Assembly: GCF_013817345.1 (NCBI RefSeq)
Contig: NZ_JACDCW010000018.1
Coordinates: forward strand, 1-50,819
Direction of reading: 5' to 3'
From: Methylibium sp.
GTDB taxonomy: Bacteria; Pseudomonadota; Gammaproteobacteria; Burkholderiales; Burkholderiaceae_C
Length of the DNA stretch: 50,819 bases
Shown here: one piece after another, positions 7,953 to 17,456 of the stretch
How positions within the stretch are numbered: position 1 is the first letter of the stretch
Layout of the letters: every line of letters starts with the position of its first letter
Translations under genes and position numbers: made by a program
Notes under the pieces: generated by a model
What the model was told of the DNA's origin: nothing
What the model saw: the letters and a program-made list of their open reading frames with translations, nothing else
Database searches by the model: none

Positions 7953-8861
7953 TCAAAGGCCGAGCGCGGCGCGATCGATCACGTGATTCTGGGGTCCGGG
8001 GCTCGCGATCTTGATGGCACCGACGCGGTTGCCGAGTTCTGCGCAACGCGAAAGCGGCCAGCCGCGCTCCAGGCCATAGAGCAGCGCGCCGCGAAAGGCG
8101 TCGCCGCAGCCGGTGGGGTCGACCACGGCATTCGCGGCAACGCCGGCGACACGTTGCACGCGGCCTTGTTCCCAGATTTCGCAGCCGTCGGCGCCGAGCG
8201 TGACGACAAGGCCGCGCAGGTGCGAACGCGAGAGTTCTTCGAGGCTCGAGCCGGTGCGATCACACAGCATGCGCGCCTCGTAGTCGTTGAGTGCAACCCA
8301 GGTGGCCTGCTCGACGAAACGACGCAGCTCGGCACCATCGAACATCGGCAGGCCCTGCCCCGGATCGAACACGAAAGGAATGCCGGCGGCGGCGAGCTGC
8401 TGCGCATGCTGGAGCATCGCATCACGGCCGTCGGGCGCCACGATCGCAAGCGCAAGATCGCGGCGCGCCGGTACCACGGCGCGCTCGGCGAACTGCATCG
8501 CGCCCGGGTGGAAGGCGGTGATCTGGTTGTTGTCCTGGTCGGTGATGATGATCGCCTGCGCGGTGTAGCTGTCCTCGATGCGGCTCACGTGTTCGGTGCT
8601 CACGCCCCAGCCGCGCAGCCGCTCGAGGTAGCCGTCGCCGTCGCCCGCACCGAGGGCGGCCAGCACCACCGGCTCGCCGCCCAACGCACGCAGCGTGTAG
8701 GCGATGTTGCCGGCGCAGCCGCCGAACTCGCGCTTGAGCGTGGGCACCAGAAATGACACGTTCAGGATGTGAATCTGCTCGGGCAGGATCTGCTGCGCGA
8801 AGCGGCCCGGGAAGGTCGTGATGGTGTCGAAAGCGAGCGAACCGCAGATCAGGGCTGGCAT
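7953..8861 (-). CDS. PfkB-family carbohydrate/adenosine kinase
   Basis: A 302-residue sugar or nucleoside kinase of the ribokinase fold. The N-terminal substrate-side motif GGCAGNIAYTLRALG and the C-terminal PfkB signature DPTGCGDAFRGALLYGL (with the catalytic Asp in GCGDAF) are both intact. The ALICGSLAFDTI start and the NQITAFHPGAMQFA region resemble the adenosine-kinase-like subgroup common in Burkholderiales, but the substrate cannot be assigned by eye. The ATG at 8861 has GGAG about 10 nt upstream; a 15-residue upstream extension is possible but unlikely. It lies 75 bp downstream of the DUF3426 gene on the same strand. Confidence 0.85.
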   Translation of the reverse strand: MPALICGSLAFDTITTFPGRFAQQILPEQIHILNVSFLVPTLKREFGGCAGNIAYTLRALGGEPVVLAALGAGDGDGYLERLRGWGVSTEHVSRIEDSYTAQAIIITDQDNNQITAFHPGAMQFAERAVVPARRDLALAIVAPDGRDAMLQHAQQLAAAGIPFVFDPGQGLPMFDGAELRRFVEQATWVALNDYEARMLCDRTGSSLEELSRSHLRGLVVTLGADGCEIWEQGRVQRVAGVAANAVVDPTGCGDAFRGALLYGLERGWPLSRCAELGNRVGAIKIASPGPQNHVIDRAALGL

Positions 8862-8936
8862 GGTGAAACAACTCCGCTTGAAATCGAAGGAAAGCGAGGA
8901 CGCCACCGCAGGCAGCGACCGTCGAAGAAGAAAACC

Positions 8937-10091
8937 TCAGGGATAAAACAGTTCGACGGTGTAGCCGCTGACCCGCGCATCGCCGGTGCTCAGCAGCGCC
9001 TGCCACTGAGTCTCGGTTCCGGGTGCGAGCGCCTGGGTTGCGGCGACCGCGCCCCCGCCACCGACGCGAAAGTCGCTCGGCAGCAAGGCGCGCCGCGCGA
9101 TCAAAGCTCCGCTGCCGTCGGTCAGCCCCAACTCGATCGCCGGCGGGGCCACCGCCACCGGGCCGCGGTTGTTCAGGCTCAAACTCAGTCGGTAGGCCGA
9201 ACTGCCTTCGACCTGGGTGAGGCCGCTCGCTTCAACGGTCAGCGCCGCAAGCTGGCGCAGCGGCCCGACGTTGCAGCCCATCACGTCGCACAAGGCTTCG
9301 AGCGCGGGCCTTGCGTCCGGCCGGTAGGCGGCGATCGTGTCCCGAAACTGTACGGCGACCTGCACCGACAGCACGCCCAGCAGCAGGAGCCCGGCGACAA
9401 CGAGCGAGGCTCGCACCCGGGGGCGCTGCCAGCGCGCGGCGTCCTCGGCCTGACGCACGAAACCCGGCGCGACGCCGGGCGGCAGCTCATAAAGCACCGA
9501 CGTGCTCGGCCCGGGGCTAGCGAACGTGTCGTTGGTCGAGGCTTCGAACAGCGAGTTGATCTTTTCGCGCTCTCGCTGTTCGCGGCGTTCGCGCCAGCGC
9601 TGCCGCTGCGAAACACGCGGCTGTGTCGGCGTCGCTTGGGCCGGCTCCGGGGCCGGTGCGCCGGCGCCATCGTCGAGTGCGGCATCGAGCGGAAACTCGC
9701 TCGGAAAACGCGCATCGGCGAAATCCGGATGCTCCGAATCGGCGTCGTCGCCCGAGGCGTCGCCGGGCAAGGGCTTCGAGAAGAAGCGCGACTCGATCGC
9801 GTCGTCTTCATGGGTCGCCGGCACTTCGGCCTGAGCCGAAGGTCCGAGCGGCGGATGCTGGCTGGCGATGAACTCTTCGACGGCGCGCGCTGCCACCTCG
9901 GTCGCGCTCGGCGCGGCGGCACGGATCAGCCGCTGCGGAGGCGCCTCGCGCTCCAGGTCGAACAGGCTCTCGAGCGCATTGAAAACCTCCTGGCAGCGGC
10001 CGCAGCGCACCCAGCCTTCGGAGACCTTGAGTTGGTCCTGCACGACGCGGAAGATCGTGCCGCAGGCGGTGCAGCGGGTCGCGAGGCTCAT
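8937..10091 (-). CDS. Zinc-ribbon and DUF3426 membrane protein
   Basis: The 384-residue product begins with a zinc ribbon of the MJ0042 type (CTACG and CGRCQ, two CxxC pairs about 20 residues apart). A long acidic, Pro/Ala-rich linker follows (about residues 50-200). Next come a single transmembrane helix (around LVVAGLLLLGVLSVQVAV) and a C-terminal extracytoplasmic DUF3426 domain. The topology suggests a cytoplasmic zinc finger joined to a periplasmic beta domain; the function is unknown. It lies 32 bp downstream of prmA, an order I recall in many Burkholderiales. The ATG at 10091 is chosen over a TTG two codons upstream. Confidence 0.85.
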   Translation of the reverse strand: MSLATRCTACGTIFRVVQDQLKVSEGWVRCGRCQEVFNALESLFDLEREAPPQRLIRAAAPSATEVAARAVEEFIASQHPPLGPSAQAEVPATHEDDAIESRFFSKPLPGDASGDDADSEHPDFADARFPSEFPLDAALDDGAGAPAPEPAQATPTQPRVSQRQRWRERREQREREKINSLFEASTNDTFASPGPSTSVLYELPPGVAPGFVRQAEDAARWQRPRVRASLVVAGLLLLGVLSVQVAVQFRDTIAAYRPDARPALEALCDVMGCNVGPLRQLAALTVEASGLTQVEGSSAYRLSLSLNNRGPVAVAPPAIELGLTDGSGALIARRALLPSDFRVGGGGAVAATQALAPGTETQWQALLSTGDARVSGYTVELFYP

Positions 10092-10123
10092 GCGCAAGAT
10101 GATGCCATCAGCACCTTGCCGCC

Positions 10124-11044
10124 TCAGTCACGGTCGGCTGCTGCGCGCTGCGCCGTCATGAGGATCCAGCCATCGTCCGAAGCCACCACTTCCAGGCGCA
10201 GCAGCGGTGCATAGGCCGTCTGAAGCTCTTCGGCCTGACGCTCCAGGATGCCGGCGAGCACCAAGTGGCCTCCCGGCGCCACGTGCGCCGACAACAGCGG
10301 CGCGAGCAGCTTGAGCGGCGTGGCGAGGATGTTCGCCAGCACCAGCGGATAGGCACCGCGGGCGGCTCCGGCCAGCTCCGGCAGCCCGACATTGATCCAG
10401 GGCACGCCGTTGGCCTGTGCGTTATCGCGCGTCGATTGCACGGCGGCGGGGTCGATGTCCACCGCGTCGATCGGCCCGGCGCCGAACAAGGCCGCGCCGA
10501 TGGCGAGGATGCCCGAGCCGCAACCGTAGTCGAGCACGCGCGCGCCGCGCAGGGCGTCGGCATGCTCGGCGATCCAGCGCAGGCACATGCGTGTGGTCGG
10601 ATGGGTGCCGGTGCCGAAAGCTAGGCCTGGGTCCAGGCGCAGCACCTGCGTGGCGGCGGCCGGCGCCGCATGCCAGGACGGCACGATCCAGAAGCCGGGC
10701 GTGATTGCAACCGGCGCGAATTGCGACTGCGTGAGCCGCACCCAGTCCTGATCGGCCACCGGACGGATCGCCTGGACCTGCACGCCATCGGCCCACTCCT
10801 GTGCCAGCAGCAGGGCGGCGGCAGCGGTCGCCGCGGCGTCGTCGGTGAAGAGCGCCGCGAGCCGCGATCGCTGCCAGCCTTCCTTCGGCGCCGGCAGGCC
10901 GGGCTCGCCGAACAGCGCGTCCTCGGCCGGAGTGTCGGCATCGGCGTCTTCCACCGAAACGCTGAGCGCGTCGAGCTCCATGACCAGGGCGTCGGACAAG
11001 CGCTCGACCTGAGTTTCCTCGGCCAGCAACAGCAGCTCGACCAT
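10124..11044 (-). CDS. prmA: Ribosomal protein L11 methyltransferase PrmA
   Basis: SAM-dependent trimethylation of ribosomal protein L11. The 306-residue length fits the family (about 295-300). The N-terminal L11-recognition domain is followed by a class I methyltransferase with the family motif DPGLAFGTGTHPTTRMCL, SAM motif I (VLDYGCGSGILAIGA) and LANILATPL. The start at 11044 (MVELLLLAEE) matches the family N-terminus. It lies 96 bp after accC. Confidence 0.95.
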   Translation of the reverse strand: MVELLLLAEETQVERLSDALVMELDALSVSVEDADADTPAEDALFGEPGLPAPKEGWQRSRLAALFTDDAAATAAAALLLAQEWADGVQVQAIRPVADQDWVRLTQSQFAPVAITPGFWIVPSWHAAPAAATQVLRLDPGLAFGTGTHPTTRMCLRWIAEHADALRGARVLDYGCGSGILAIGAALFGAGPIDAVDIDPAAVQSTRDNAQANGVPWINVGLPELAGAARGAYPLVLANILATPLKLLAPLLSAHVAPGGHLVLAGILERQAEELQTAYAPLLRLEVVASDDGWILMTAQRAAADRD

Positions 11045-11140
11045 GATCCCTTCAGCGCCCGCCGGGCTGCGGGGACACCGGGGCTGCAAGCGTTCGAGGC
11101 ACGCGGTACCGAGGCGCGGCCCCTTGCACGGCACGGCCCA

Positions 11141-12490
11141 TCACCGCTTGCGCTGGTTCATCCAGCCTTCGAGGTAATGGATGCTGGTGCCGCCATCCAT
11201 GAACTTGGCGTCGACCATCAGCTCGCGGTGCAGCGGCACGTTGGTGAGGATGCCTTCGATCACCGTCTCGCGCAGGGCGGTGCGCATGCGCGCGAGGGCC
11301 TGCTCGCGGGTGTCGCCGTGGCAAATGATCTTGCCGATCATCGAGTCGTAGTGCGGCGGCACGAAGTAGTTGCTGTAGGCGTGAGAGTCGACGCGCACGC
11401 CCGGTCCGCCCGGCGGGTGCCAGGTGGTGATGCGCCCGGGAGAGGGCGTGTACTTGTACGGATCCTCGGCGTTCACCCGGCATTCGATCGCGTGGCCGCG
11501 CATGGCGATCTGGCGCTGGGTGAACGGCAGCTTCTCGCCGGCCGCCACGCGGATCTGCATCTGCACGATATCGATGCCGGTGACGAGTTCGGTGACCGGG
11601 TGCTCGACCTGCACCCGCGTGTTCATCTCGATGAAGTAGAACTCGCCGTCCTCAAAGAGGAATTCGAAGGTGCCTGCGCCGCGGTAGCCGATCTTCTTGC
11701 AGGCCGCCACGCAGCGCTCGCCGATGCGCTCGATGATGCGGCGCGCGATGCCGGGCGCCGGCGCTTCTTCGATGATCTTCTGGTGGCGGCGCTGCATCGA
11801 GCAGTCGCGCTCCCCGAGCCAGACCGCGTTGCGGTGCGTGTCGGCCAGCACCTGGATTTCGATGTGGCGCGGGTTCTCGAGAAACTTCTCCATGTAGACC
11901 GACGGGTTGCCGAAGGCCGCCCCCGCCTCGGCGCGGGTGGTCAGCACCGCATGGAGAAGCGCCGCCTCGGTGTGCACCACGCGCATGCCGCGCCCGCCGC
12001 CGCCGCCGGACGCCTTGATGATGACCGGGTAGCCGATGGCGCGCGCCTGGCGCGTGATCTCCTTCGGGTCGTCGGGCAGCGCGTTCTCGGAGCCCGGCAC
12101 GCAGGGCACGCCGGAGCGGATCATGGCCTGCTTGGCCGAGACTTTGTCGCCCATCGTGCGAATCGCCTCGGGCGTCGGGCCGATGAAGACAAAGCCGCTT
12201 TGCTGCACGCGCTCGGCGAAGTCGGCGTTCTCCGACAGGAAGCCGTAGCCGGGGTGAATGGCTTCGGCGTCGGTCACCTCGGCGGCCGAGATGATGGCCG
12301 GCATGTTGAGGTAACTCAGGGCGGAAGCCGCTGGGCCGATGCACACCGATTCGTCGGCCAGCTTGACGTATTTGGCGTCGCGGTCGGCCTCGGAATAAAC
12401 AATGACGGCGCGCACGCCGAGTTCGCGGCAGGCCCGCTGGATGCGCAGGGCGATCTCGCCGCGGTTGGCGATCAGGATTTTCTTGAACAT
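11141..12490 (-). CDS. accC: Acetyl-CoA carboxylase, biotin carboxylase subunit
   Basis: ATP-dependent carboxylation of the biotin on AccB, the first half-reaction of fatty-acid synthesis. The 449 residues are the family's usual length. [17 protein letters not shown] opens the N-terminal domain. The ATP-grasp glycine loop ([12 protein letters not shown]), [14 protein letters not shown] (metal and catalytic region) and the C-terminal domain are complete. It starts 13 bp after the accB stop, forming the usual accBC pair. Confidence 0.98.
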   Translation of the reverse strand: MFKKILIANRGEIALRIQRACRELGVRAVIVYSEADRDAKYVKLADESVCIGPAASALSYLNMPAIISAAEVTDAEAIHPGYGFLSENADFAERVQQSGFVFIGPTPEAIRTMGDKVSAKQAMIRSGVPCVPGSENALPDDPKEITRQARAIGYPVIIKASGGGGGRGMRVVHTEAALLHAVLTTRAEAGAAFGNPSVYMEKFLENPRHIEIQVLADTHRNAVWLGERDCSMQRRHQKIIEEAPAPGIARRIIERIGERCVAACKKIGYRGAGTFEFLFEDGEFYFIEMNTRVQVEHPVTELVTGIDIVQMQIRVAAGEKLPFTQRQIAMRGHAIECRVNAEDPYKYTPSPGRITTWHPPGGPGVRVDSHAYSNYFVPPHYDSMIGKIICHGDTREQALARMRTALRETVIEGILTNVPLHRELMVDAKFMDGGTSIHYLEGWMNQRKR

Positions 12491-12503
12491 CGAGAGCTTG
12501 GCC

Positions 12504-12953
12504 TTACTCGATGATGTAGAGCGGCTGGCCGAATTCGACCGCTTGACCGTTCTGGCACAGGATTTGAGTGACGGTGCCCGACTTGTCGGCCTCGATCTCG
12601 TTCATGATCTTCATCGCCTCGATGATGCAGATCGGCTCGCCTTCCTTGATCTGGCCGCCGATCTCGACGAAGGGCTTGGCGCCCGGGCTGGCCGAGCGGT
12701 AGAAGGTGCCGACCATGGGCGACTTGACGGTGTGGCCGCTGATCACCGGCTCGGCGGCGGGGGCGACGGCCTGCGGTGTAGCGGGCGCAGCGGCAGCAAC
12801 CGGCGCTGCAGCCCCGACCGGCGCGACCGGATGCGCGGACGGCGGCGGGCTCTTGACGATGCGGACCTTGCCGTCGGCTTCGGTGATCTCGAGTTCGGAG
12901 ACGTTGGACTCCGACACCAGGTCGATCAGTGTCTTGAGTTTGCGCAGGTCCAT
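12504..12953 (-). CDS. accB: Biotin carboxyl carrier protein of acetyl-CoA carboxylase
   Basis: A 149-residue carrier that shuttles CO2 between AccC and AccA/D. The N-terminal helix region ([16 protein letters not shown]) is followed by an Ala/Pro-rich swinging linker (about residues 35-70) and a biotinyl domain with the [10 protein letters not shown] motif; Lys115 is the predicted biotinylation site. The ATG at 12953 starts the conserved N-terminus. It lies 84 bp downstream of aroQ, as in many proteobacteria. Confidence 0.98.
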   Translation of the reverse strand: MDLRKLKTLIDLVSESNVSELEITEADGKVRIVKSPPPSAHPVAPVGAAAPVAAAAPATPQAVAPAAEPVISGHTVKSPMVGTFYRSASPGAKPFVEIGGQIKEGEPICIIEAMKIMNEIEADKSGTVTQILCQNGQAVEFGQPLYIIE

Positions 12954-13037
12954 GGGCTTGCCTCTCTCCAGCAGAAGTCTTGTGGTTGAACGAAAACGTG
13001 GCAGCGGGCGCCGGCATGGCCGGCAATGCGCCGCCGG

Positions 13038-13487
13038 TCAGGCGCGAGGGCCTTGCCCGAATTGCTCGAGCGCGAACTCGAGCGCCAGCCGGTAGCCCGC
13101 CGGGCCCAGACCGACGATGACGCCTTCGGCCAGGTCCGAGAAATACGATTGGCGGCGAAAGGCTTCACGTCGGTACACGTTGGACAGATGCACTTCGACG
13201 AAAGGAATCGCCACCGCGGCCATGGCGTCGCGCAAGGCCACGCTGGTGTGGGTGCAGGCCGCCGGGTTGATGAGGATGAAGTCGCAGCCTTCGCTGCGCG
13301 CCGCCTGCACCCGGTCGACCAGCGCACCCTCGTGGTTGCTTTGGAAACTCTCGATCTGCGCGCCGGCCTGCTGAGCTCGGTCCATCAGCGTCGCATCGAT
13401 TTCGGCCAAAGTCGTGCTGCCGTAAACCGCGGTTTCGCGGCTGCCGAGCAGGTTGAGATTGGGTCCGTGAAGAACGAGGATGCGCAT
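13038..13487 (-). CDS. aroQ: 3-dehydroquinate dehydratase, type II
   Basis: Dehydrates 3-dehydroquinate to 3-dehydroshikimate in the shikimate pathway. The 149-residue protein shows GPNLNLLG at the N-terminus, the flexible-lid tyrosine in [29 protein letters not shown] (with the catalytic His) and [14 protein letters not shown], all diagnostic of the dodecameric type II enzyme. The start at 13487 is the only sensible one. It heads aroQ-accB-accC-prmA; the shikimate dehydrogenase gene (aroE) lies further upstream in the same strand run. Confidence 0.97.
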   Translation of the reverse strand: MRILVLHGPNLNLLGSRETAVYGSTTLAEIDATLMDRAQQAGAQIESFQSNHEGALVDRVQAARSEGCDFILINPAACTHTSVALRDAMAAVAIPFVEVHLSNVYRREAFRRQSYFSDLAEGVIVGLGPAGYRLALEFALEQFGQGPRA

Positions 13488-13591
13488 TCAGGCGGGTCGA
13501 GATGCCGGCAGATCGGCCAGCGAAGGGGCGACTTTACGCGCGAATGGAGCAGAAAGCGAGATTTGCTGCTGCCGGGAGTTCCGCACAGCGG

Positions 13592-14128
13592 CTAGCCGGC
13601 CCCTTGCGCCCAGCCCGCCAGTTCGGCGTAGCTGGTTTCGCCCAGTTTGCGCTGTGCGACGTGGCCGTCGGCATCAAACGCAACGCTGAAGGGCAGGCCG
13701 CCGCGCTCGTTGCCGAGTCGGCGTACCAGGGCCGTGCCTTCCAGGCCGGCCAGGCCGATCGGAAAACCCAGATTCATGCGCGCGAGGAACTCGCGCACGG
13801 GCGTCGGCCCGTCGATCGCCAAGCCGACCACTTGCCAGCCACGGGCACCGAAATCGCGGTGGAAGCGATCGATCTCCGGCAGTTCACGCACGCAGGGCGC
13901 GCACCAGGTCGCCCAGAAGTTCACCAGCAGGGGACGACCCCTCAGGCTGCTCATGTCCAGGCGACCGCCTTGCGGCGTCTCGAAGGACTGGGCCCAGAAA
14001 GCTTCGACCGCCGGGTCGGGCGCATGCCGGCGCAGCGATAACCACACGCCGCCGAGCAGCGCCGCCCCGGCCGCGCCGCCGGTCAGCAGGCGCCGCCGCC
14101 GCGAAGAGACGGGTCCATGGGTCGTCAT
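13592..14128 (-). CDS. TlpA/ResA-like membrane-anchored thiol-disulfide protein
   Basis: A 178-residue thioredoxin-fold protein with an N-terminal anchor or signal (residues 13-31) preceded by an Arg-rich stretch (SSRRRRLLTGG) that could also be read as a weak twin-arginine signal. The redox motif is Trp75-Cys76-Ala-Pro-Cys79, with FWATWCAPCVRELPE typical of TlpA/ResA. A GLPFSVAF segment supplies the cis-proline. It probably reduces periplasmic disulfides, for example in cytochrome c or oxidase assembly, but the partner is unknown. The start overlaps the stop of the upstream unrecognised gene by 4 bp (ATGA). Confidence 0.85.
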   Translation of the reverse strand: MTTHGPVSSRRRRLLTGGAAGAALLGGVWLSLRRHAPDPAVEAFWAQSFETPQGGRLDMSSLRGRPLLVNFWATWCAPCVRELPEIDRFHRDFGARGWQVVGLAIDGPTPVREFLARMNLGFPIGLAGLEGTALVRRLGNERGGLPFSVAFDADGHVAQRKLGETSYAELAGWAQGAG

Positions 14129-14739
14129 GCTTCAGTTTCCATCAGCCGACGCAGCGCAGCGGCGTCGCCGCGCTGAGCCCGACCCTGGGCATCGGGCTTG
14201 AGCGCGCCGCGCAGGTCGTCGTGGTCGAGGATGCTCAGATGGACGGTGACCGTCTCGCCGAGCGCGACGCTCCGCTCGGCCAGGCTGAGAACGTCGACCG
14301 TGCGCCCCTGCGGGCCGCGGACGCTGCCCACGTCGTAGGGCACGCCGGTGCCTAGCAGCGCGATCTCGGCCGACTTGGAATCATCGCAGTAGAGCTGCAA
14401 ATGCACATCGTTCAGGCGTGTGGCGGTGCCACGCCAGACGGCGCCGGTCGCGTAAGGCCGGAATTCGGCCAAGCGCTCCATCCAGTGCAATGCCACCCGG
14501 CGCAGCGCCGCGAGCTCGCCGGGCTGAGTTTCAGCGCAGAACAGCGCCAGGTAGCTGCGGACCTCGGCCTCGAGCAGGTCGTTGTCGGGCAGCTCAGCCT
14601 TGCGGGACGCGACCTGCAGGCCGCGCTTGCCTAGCAGCTTGAGCGCGCGCTGCTTGGCCGGGCCGTACTCGAGGCCTTCTTCGACCACCAGCCGGGCGGC
14701 GGTGGCGGCAATTTCGAGGGTGACGGTGGAAGACGGCAT
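14125..14739 (-). CDS. Unrecognised conserved-looking protein between mtgA and the TlpA-like gene
   Basis: I do not recognise this 204-residue protein with confidence. It opens with a helical segment (TVTLEIAATAARLVVEEGLEYG) and basic residues around AKQRALKLLGKRGL. A central part follows with YLALFCAETQPGE and RRVALHWMERLAEFRPYATGAVWRGTATRLNDVHLQLYCDD, and a beta-rich C-terminus (GTGVPYDV, SVALGETVTVHLSILDHDDLRG). There is no signal peptide or transmembrane helix, so it is probably cytosolic. The mix of HLQLYCDDSKSAEIALL and VHLSILDHDDLRG suggests a compact alpha-beta fold, possibly related to nucleotidyltransferases, but that is a guess. The ATG at 14739 is preferred; an in-frame ATG at 14790 would overlap mtgA by 17 bp. 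Its 3' end overlaps the TlpA-like gene by 4 bp, indicating co-transcription. Confidence 0.6.
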   Translation of the reverse strand: MPSSTVTLEIAATAARLVVEEGLEYGPAKQRALKLLGKRGLQVASRKAELPDNDLLEAEVRSYLALFCAETQPGELAALRRVALHWMERLAEFRPYATGAVWRGTATRLNDVHLQLYCDDSKSAEIALLGTGVPYDVGSVRGPQGRTVDVLSLAERSVALGETVTVHLSILDHDDLRGALKPDAQGRAQRGDAAALRRLMETEA

Positions 14740-14773
14740 GCTGGAGAAGACCCCCGCAAGGCGGGGCGGTTCA

Positions 14774-15553
14774 TCAGGGCAGTTCGACATCGCTCATGCG
14801 AGCCACGATCGTGGCGGCTCGGCCGCTCACATAGGCCGAGCCGGGTCGTTTCTCGAAGCGCTTGGGCGCCGGCAGCATCACCGCCAGCCGGGCTGCCTGG
14901 GTGGCGCCGAGCCGATCCGCATCGGTACGGTAGTAGCGCCTCGCGGCGGCCTGCGCGCCGAAGACACCTTCGCCCCATTCGACGTTGTTCAAGTAGATCT
15001 CGAGGATGCGCTCCTTGCCGAGCAGCAGTTCGAGCCAGGTCGCCAGCACGAACTCCTGACCCTTGCGCGCCAGACTGCGCTCGCTCGAGAGCAGCAGGTT
15101 CTTCGCGAGCTGCTGGGTGATGGTCGAGCCGCCGACGATGCGCGGCGCGGATGCCGGGCGCGCCGTCACCTTCCGACCGCTCGCGGCGAGACGCGACTGC
15201 CGCGCTTCGGCTTGTTCGCGAACGCGCTCTGCACGCGCCTGGGCGCGCTCGTTGCGCTCCCAGGCGCGCTCGATCGCTTCCCAGTCGATGCCGGCGTGGT
15301 CGGTGAAGCTGGCGTCTTCCGACGCGATGACCGCGCGCTTGAGCGTGGCCGCGATGCGCTCGTACGGGCGCCATTCCTGGCTCCAGGACAGAGGTTGCGG
15401 CTCGGCAAGCAGCCGCCGAAGCTCCGTGCGCTGAAAGGCGGTGGATTGGGGGTCGAGAACCAGCATGACCGCAATGCGCAGCACGAACACCAACTGCAGC
15501 GCCACGGCGCTGAGCAGGAGCAGGAGAAGGGCGCGGACCAGCGTCTTCTTCAT
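14774..15553 (-). CDS. mtgA: Monofunctional peptidoglycan transglycosylase
   Basis: A GT51 glycosyltransferase that polymerises lipid II into glycan strands at the inner-membrane surface. The 259 residues include an N-terminal transmembrane anchor (residues 7-33). The motifs are [19 protein letters not shown] (catalytic Glu79), [26 protein letters not shown] and [15 protein letters not shown]. An Arg/Ala-rich insertion of about 40 residues (roughly 97-138) separates the first two motifs and is charged and probably helical; standard MtgA lacks most of it. There is no transpeptidase domain. The start overlaps the aroE stop (ATGA), so the two genes are translationally coupled. Confidence 0.95.
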   Translation of the reverse strand: MKKTLVRALLLLLLSAVALQLVFVLRIAVMLVLDPQSTAFQRTELRRLLAEPQPLSWSQEWRPYERIAATLKRAVIASEDASFTDHAGIDWEAIERAWERNERAQARAERVREQAEARQSRLAASGRKVTARPASAPRIVGGSTITQQLAKNLLLSSERSLARKGQEFVLATWLELLLGKERILEIYLNNVEWGEGVFGAQAAARRYYRTDADRLGATQAARLAVMLPAPKRFEKRPGSAYVSGRAATIVARMSDVELP

Positions 15554-16467
15554 GGCCGCCCCGCCGCCAGTGCGTCGCGAAGTTCAGCCAGCACCTCGGC
15601 CGTCGGCGGGCGCACGCCGCGCCAGAACAGAAACGACTCCGCCGCCTGCTCGACCAGCATGCCCAAGCCGTCCCGTCCCTGCGCGCCGCCTTCGCGGGCC
15701 CAGACCAGGAAGGCGTCGGCTGCGGGCCCGTACATCATGTCCAGCGCCAAGCACCCGCGGCGCAGCACGCGGCCGGAAACGGGCACCGGCGCGCCCTGCA
15801 GGCTGGCGGCGCTGGCGTTGACGACGATGTCGAAGCCGCTGCCGGCGGCATCCAGCGTGCTGTCGGCCAGCTCGACGCCATGCTGCGCCGCCAGCGCCGC
15901 GTGACGCAATACCAGCGCTTGCGCGCGCTGCGGCGAACGGTTGGCCAGCACCAGGCGGCGCGGCCCGGCCTCGATCAGCGGCCCGAGCACGCCGGCTGCG
16001 GCTCCGCCAGCGCCGATGAGCAGCAAGCTGGCACCGGCCAGCGCCACGCCGGCATGGACGGTGATGTCGGCCACCAGGCCGGCGCCGTCGGTGTTGTCGG
16101 CCTGCCAGCCGCCTGTCTCCGGGGGATCGAACCGCAGCGTGTTGGCCGCCTGGGCCAGGGCGGCGCGGGGCGTGAGGCGCTGCGCGAGCCCGGCGGCCTC
16201 GAACTTGAAGGGCACGGTGACGTTGCAGCCGCGCGCCGGCCCCGGCGCAGCGAGGGGCGACGCGGCCGCAGCCGTGTCGATTGCCTCCTGGCCGGCGCTG
16301 AAGGCGCGCACCGTCTCCGCGAAGCGGTCGAGCGGACAGCTCAGGCGGCCATAGCTCAGCGCCTCGCCCGTCAGCTCGGCGAAACGGGCATGGATGAAAG
16401 GAGAGCGGCTGTGCTCCACCGGGTTGCCCGCCACCGCATAGCGGTCGCGCTTACCTGCGCCGCTCAT
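15550..16467 (-). CDS. aroE: Shikimate dehydrogenase
   Basis: NADPH-dependent reduction of 3-dehydroshikimate to shikimate. The 305-residue product has the substrate site [21 protein letters not shown], the catalytic Lys in [10 protein letters not shown], the Asp in [12 protein letters not shown], and a Rossmann glycine motif ([16 protein letters not shown]). The family is usually 270-290 residues; a short Ala-rich loop ([15 protein letters not shown]) after IDTA accounts for the surplus. The ATG at 16467 ([14 protein letters not shown]) is chosen over longer in-frame starts that would add a non-conserved Arg-rich leader overlapping the tonB-like gene. mtgA follows with a 4-bp overlap. Confidence 0.95.
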   Translation of the reverse strand: MSGAGKRDRYAVAGNPVEHSRSPFIHARFAELTGEALSYGRLSCPLDRFAETVRAFSAGQEAIDTAAAASPLAAPGPARGCNVTVPFKFEAAGLAQRLTPRAALAQAANTLRFDPPETGGWQADNTDGAGLVADITVHAGVALAGASLLLIGAGGAAAGVLGPLIEAGPRRLVLANRSPQRAQALVLRHAALAAQHGVELADSTLDAAGSGFDIVVNASAASLQGAPVPVSGRVLRRGCLALDMMYGPAADAFLVWAREGGAQGRDGLGMLVEQAAESFLFWRGVRPPTAEVLAELRDALAAGRP

Positions 16468-16537
16468 CGAGCCCCCGAGACGCTTTGCGTCGTCCCTTCG
16501 AAGCGGGGCGAGCGCCGTGGGAGCGGCCCCGTGCCGC

Positions 16538-17428
16538 TCATGGCTGCGACGGCGCCAAGACGCGCGTTTCCAGGCCGTCTTCACGGGTGAAGCGAAAGCG
16601 CGACACCACCACGATCTGGTCGGCCTGCCCGCGCATCGCTGCGCTGAAGGGCCCGAAAGGCGAAGCCGCCCGCACGATGGCGACGGCGCGGCGGTCGAGC
16701 GAACGCTGGCCGGAGCTCTGCACCACCTCGGTCTCGAGCACTTGGCCGGCCGCGTCGACGGTGACCATCATGGTCAGCTCGCCGTACAGCTTCTTGCCCT
16801 TTTCCTCGGGGAAATTCTGGGTGCCGCGCTCCTCGATCTTGCGGCGCAGCACGTCGTAATAGATCGCGTACACCGCCTCGCTGGTCGCGGGGCTGATGTA
16901 GCGTTTCTTCGGGCGCGCGTTCTCTTCGTTGATGCGCTTTTCGATCTCGGCGAGCATGCGCAGCAACTGCCGGCGCTGGTCGGCGGCGGCGCGTGCGTCG
17001 GGGTTGCCCTGGTCGCGTTGCGGGTCGGGTGGTGGCAACAGCGCGAGTTCGCGGCGAATCTGCGCGAGCAACTGCGTTTGCTGCTCATGCAGGGTCTGGA
17101 TCTTCTTGCTCGCGTCTTCGAGCGAATCGCCGACCTCGGTGAGCGCCGAGGGCGGCAGCGGCGATGTCGCACGGCCGGCCTTGGCCTCGCCGCCGCCGGC
17201 CAACGCGGCCTGTGCAATCGCCTGCGCCTTGAGCGGCGGCTCGGTGGAGCGCGCGTTGACGAGGATCACCTCCAGCGGCGTGTCCTCGAACACGCGGTTG
17301 AAGGCCTCCGGGTCGACGAAACGCACCGTCAGCAGCGCGGCATGCAGTCCGAACGAGATCAGCAGCGCGATCTGCAGCGTGGTGAGCTGGGTCAGGCGCT
17401 GCTTCAGGCGGGCTCGGGAAAGGTCCAT
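16538..17428 (-). CDS. TonB-like energy transducer protein
   Basis: A 296-residue periplasm-spanning protein with one N-terminal transmembrane helix (around [21 protein letters not shown]), a Gln/Arg/Glu-rich helical middle (about residues 110-185) and a C-terminal TonB-type beta domain ([43 protein letters not shown]). The usual Pro-Glu/Pro-Lys spacer of classical TonB is largely replaced by a coiled-coil-like segment, and no exbB/exbD lies nearby, so iron uptake is not assured. The start at 17428 gives the expected membrane-anchor N-terminus but has no clear ribosome-binding site; in-frame starts within the exonuclease gene are possible. It sits 28 bp after the RNase II-family gene. Confidence 0.8.
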   Translation of the reverse strand: MDLSRARLKQRLTQLTTLQIALLISFGLHAALLTVRFVDPEAFNRVFEDTPLEVILVNARSTEPPLKAQAIAQAALAGGGEAKAGRATSPLPPSALTEVGDSLEDASKKIQTLHEQQTQLLAQIRRELALLPPPDPQRDQGNPDARAAADQRRQLLRMLAEIEKRINEENARPKKRYISPATSEAVYAIYYDVLRRKIEERGTQNFPEEKGKKLYGELTMMVTVDAAGQVLETEVVQSSGQRSLDRRAVAIVRAASPFGPFSAAMRGQADQIVVVSRFRFTREDGLETRVLAPSQP

Positions 17429-17456
17429 GCGGGGGGTTGAGTCAGCCGGGCGCGTT

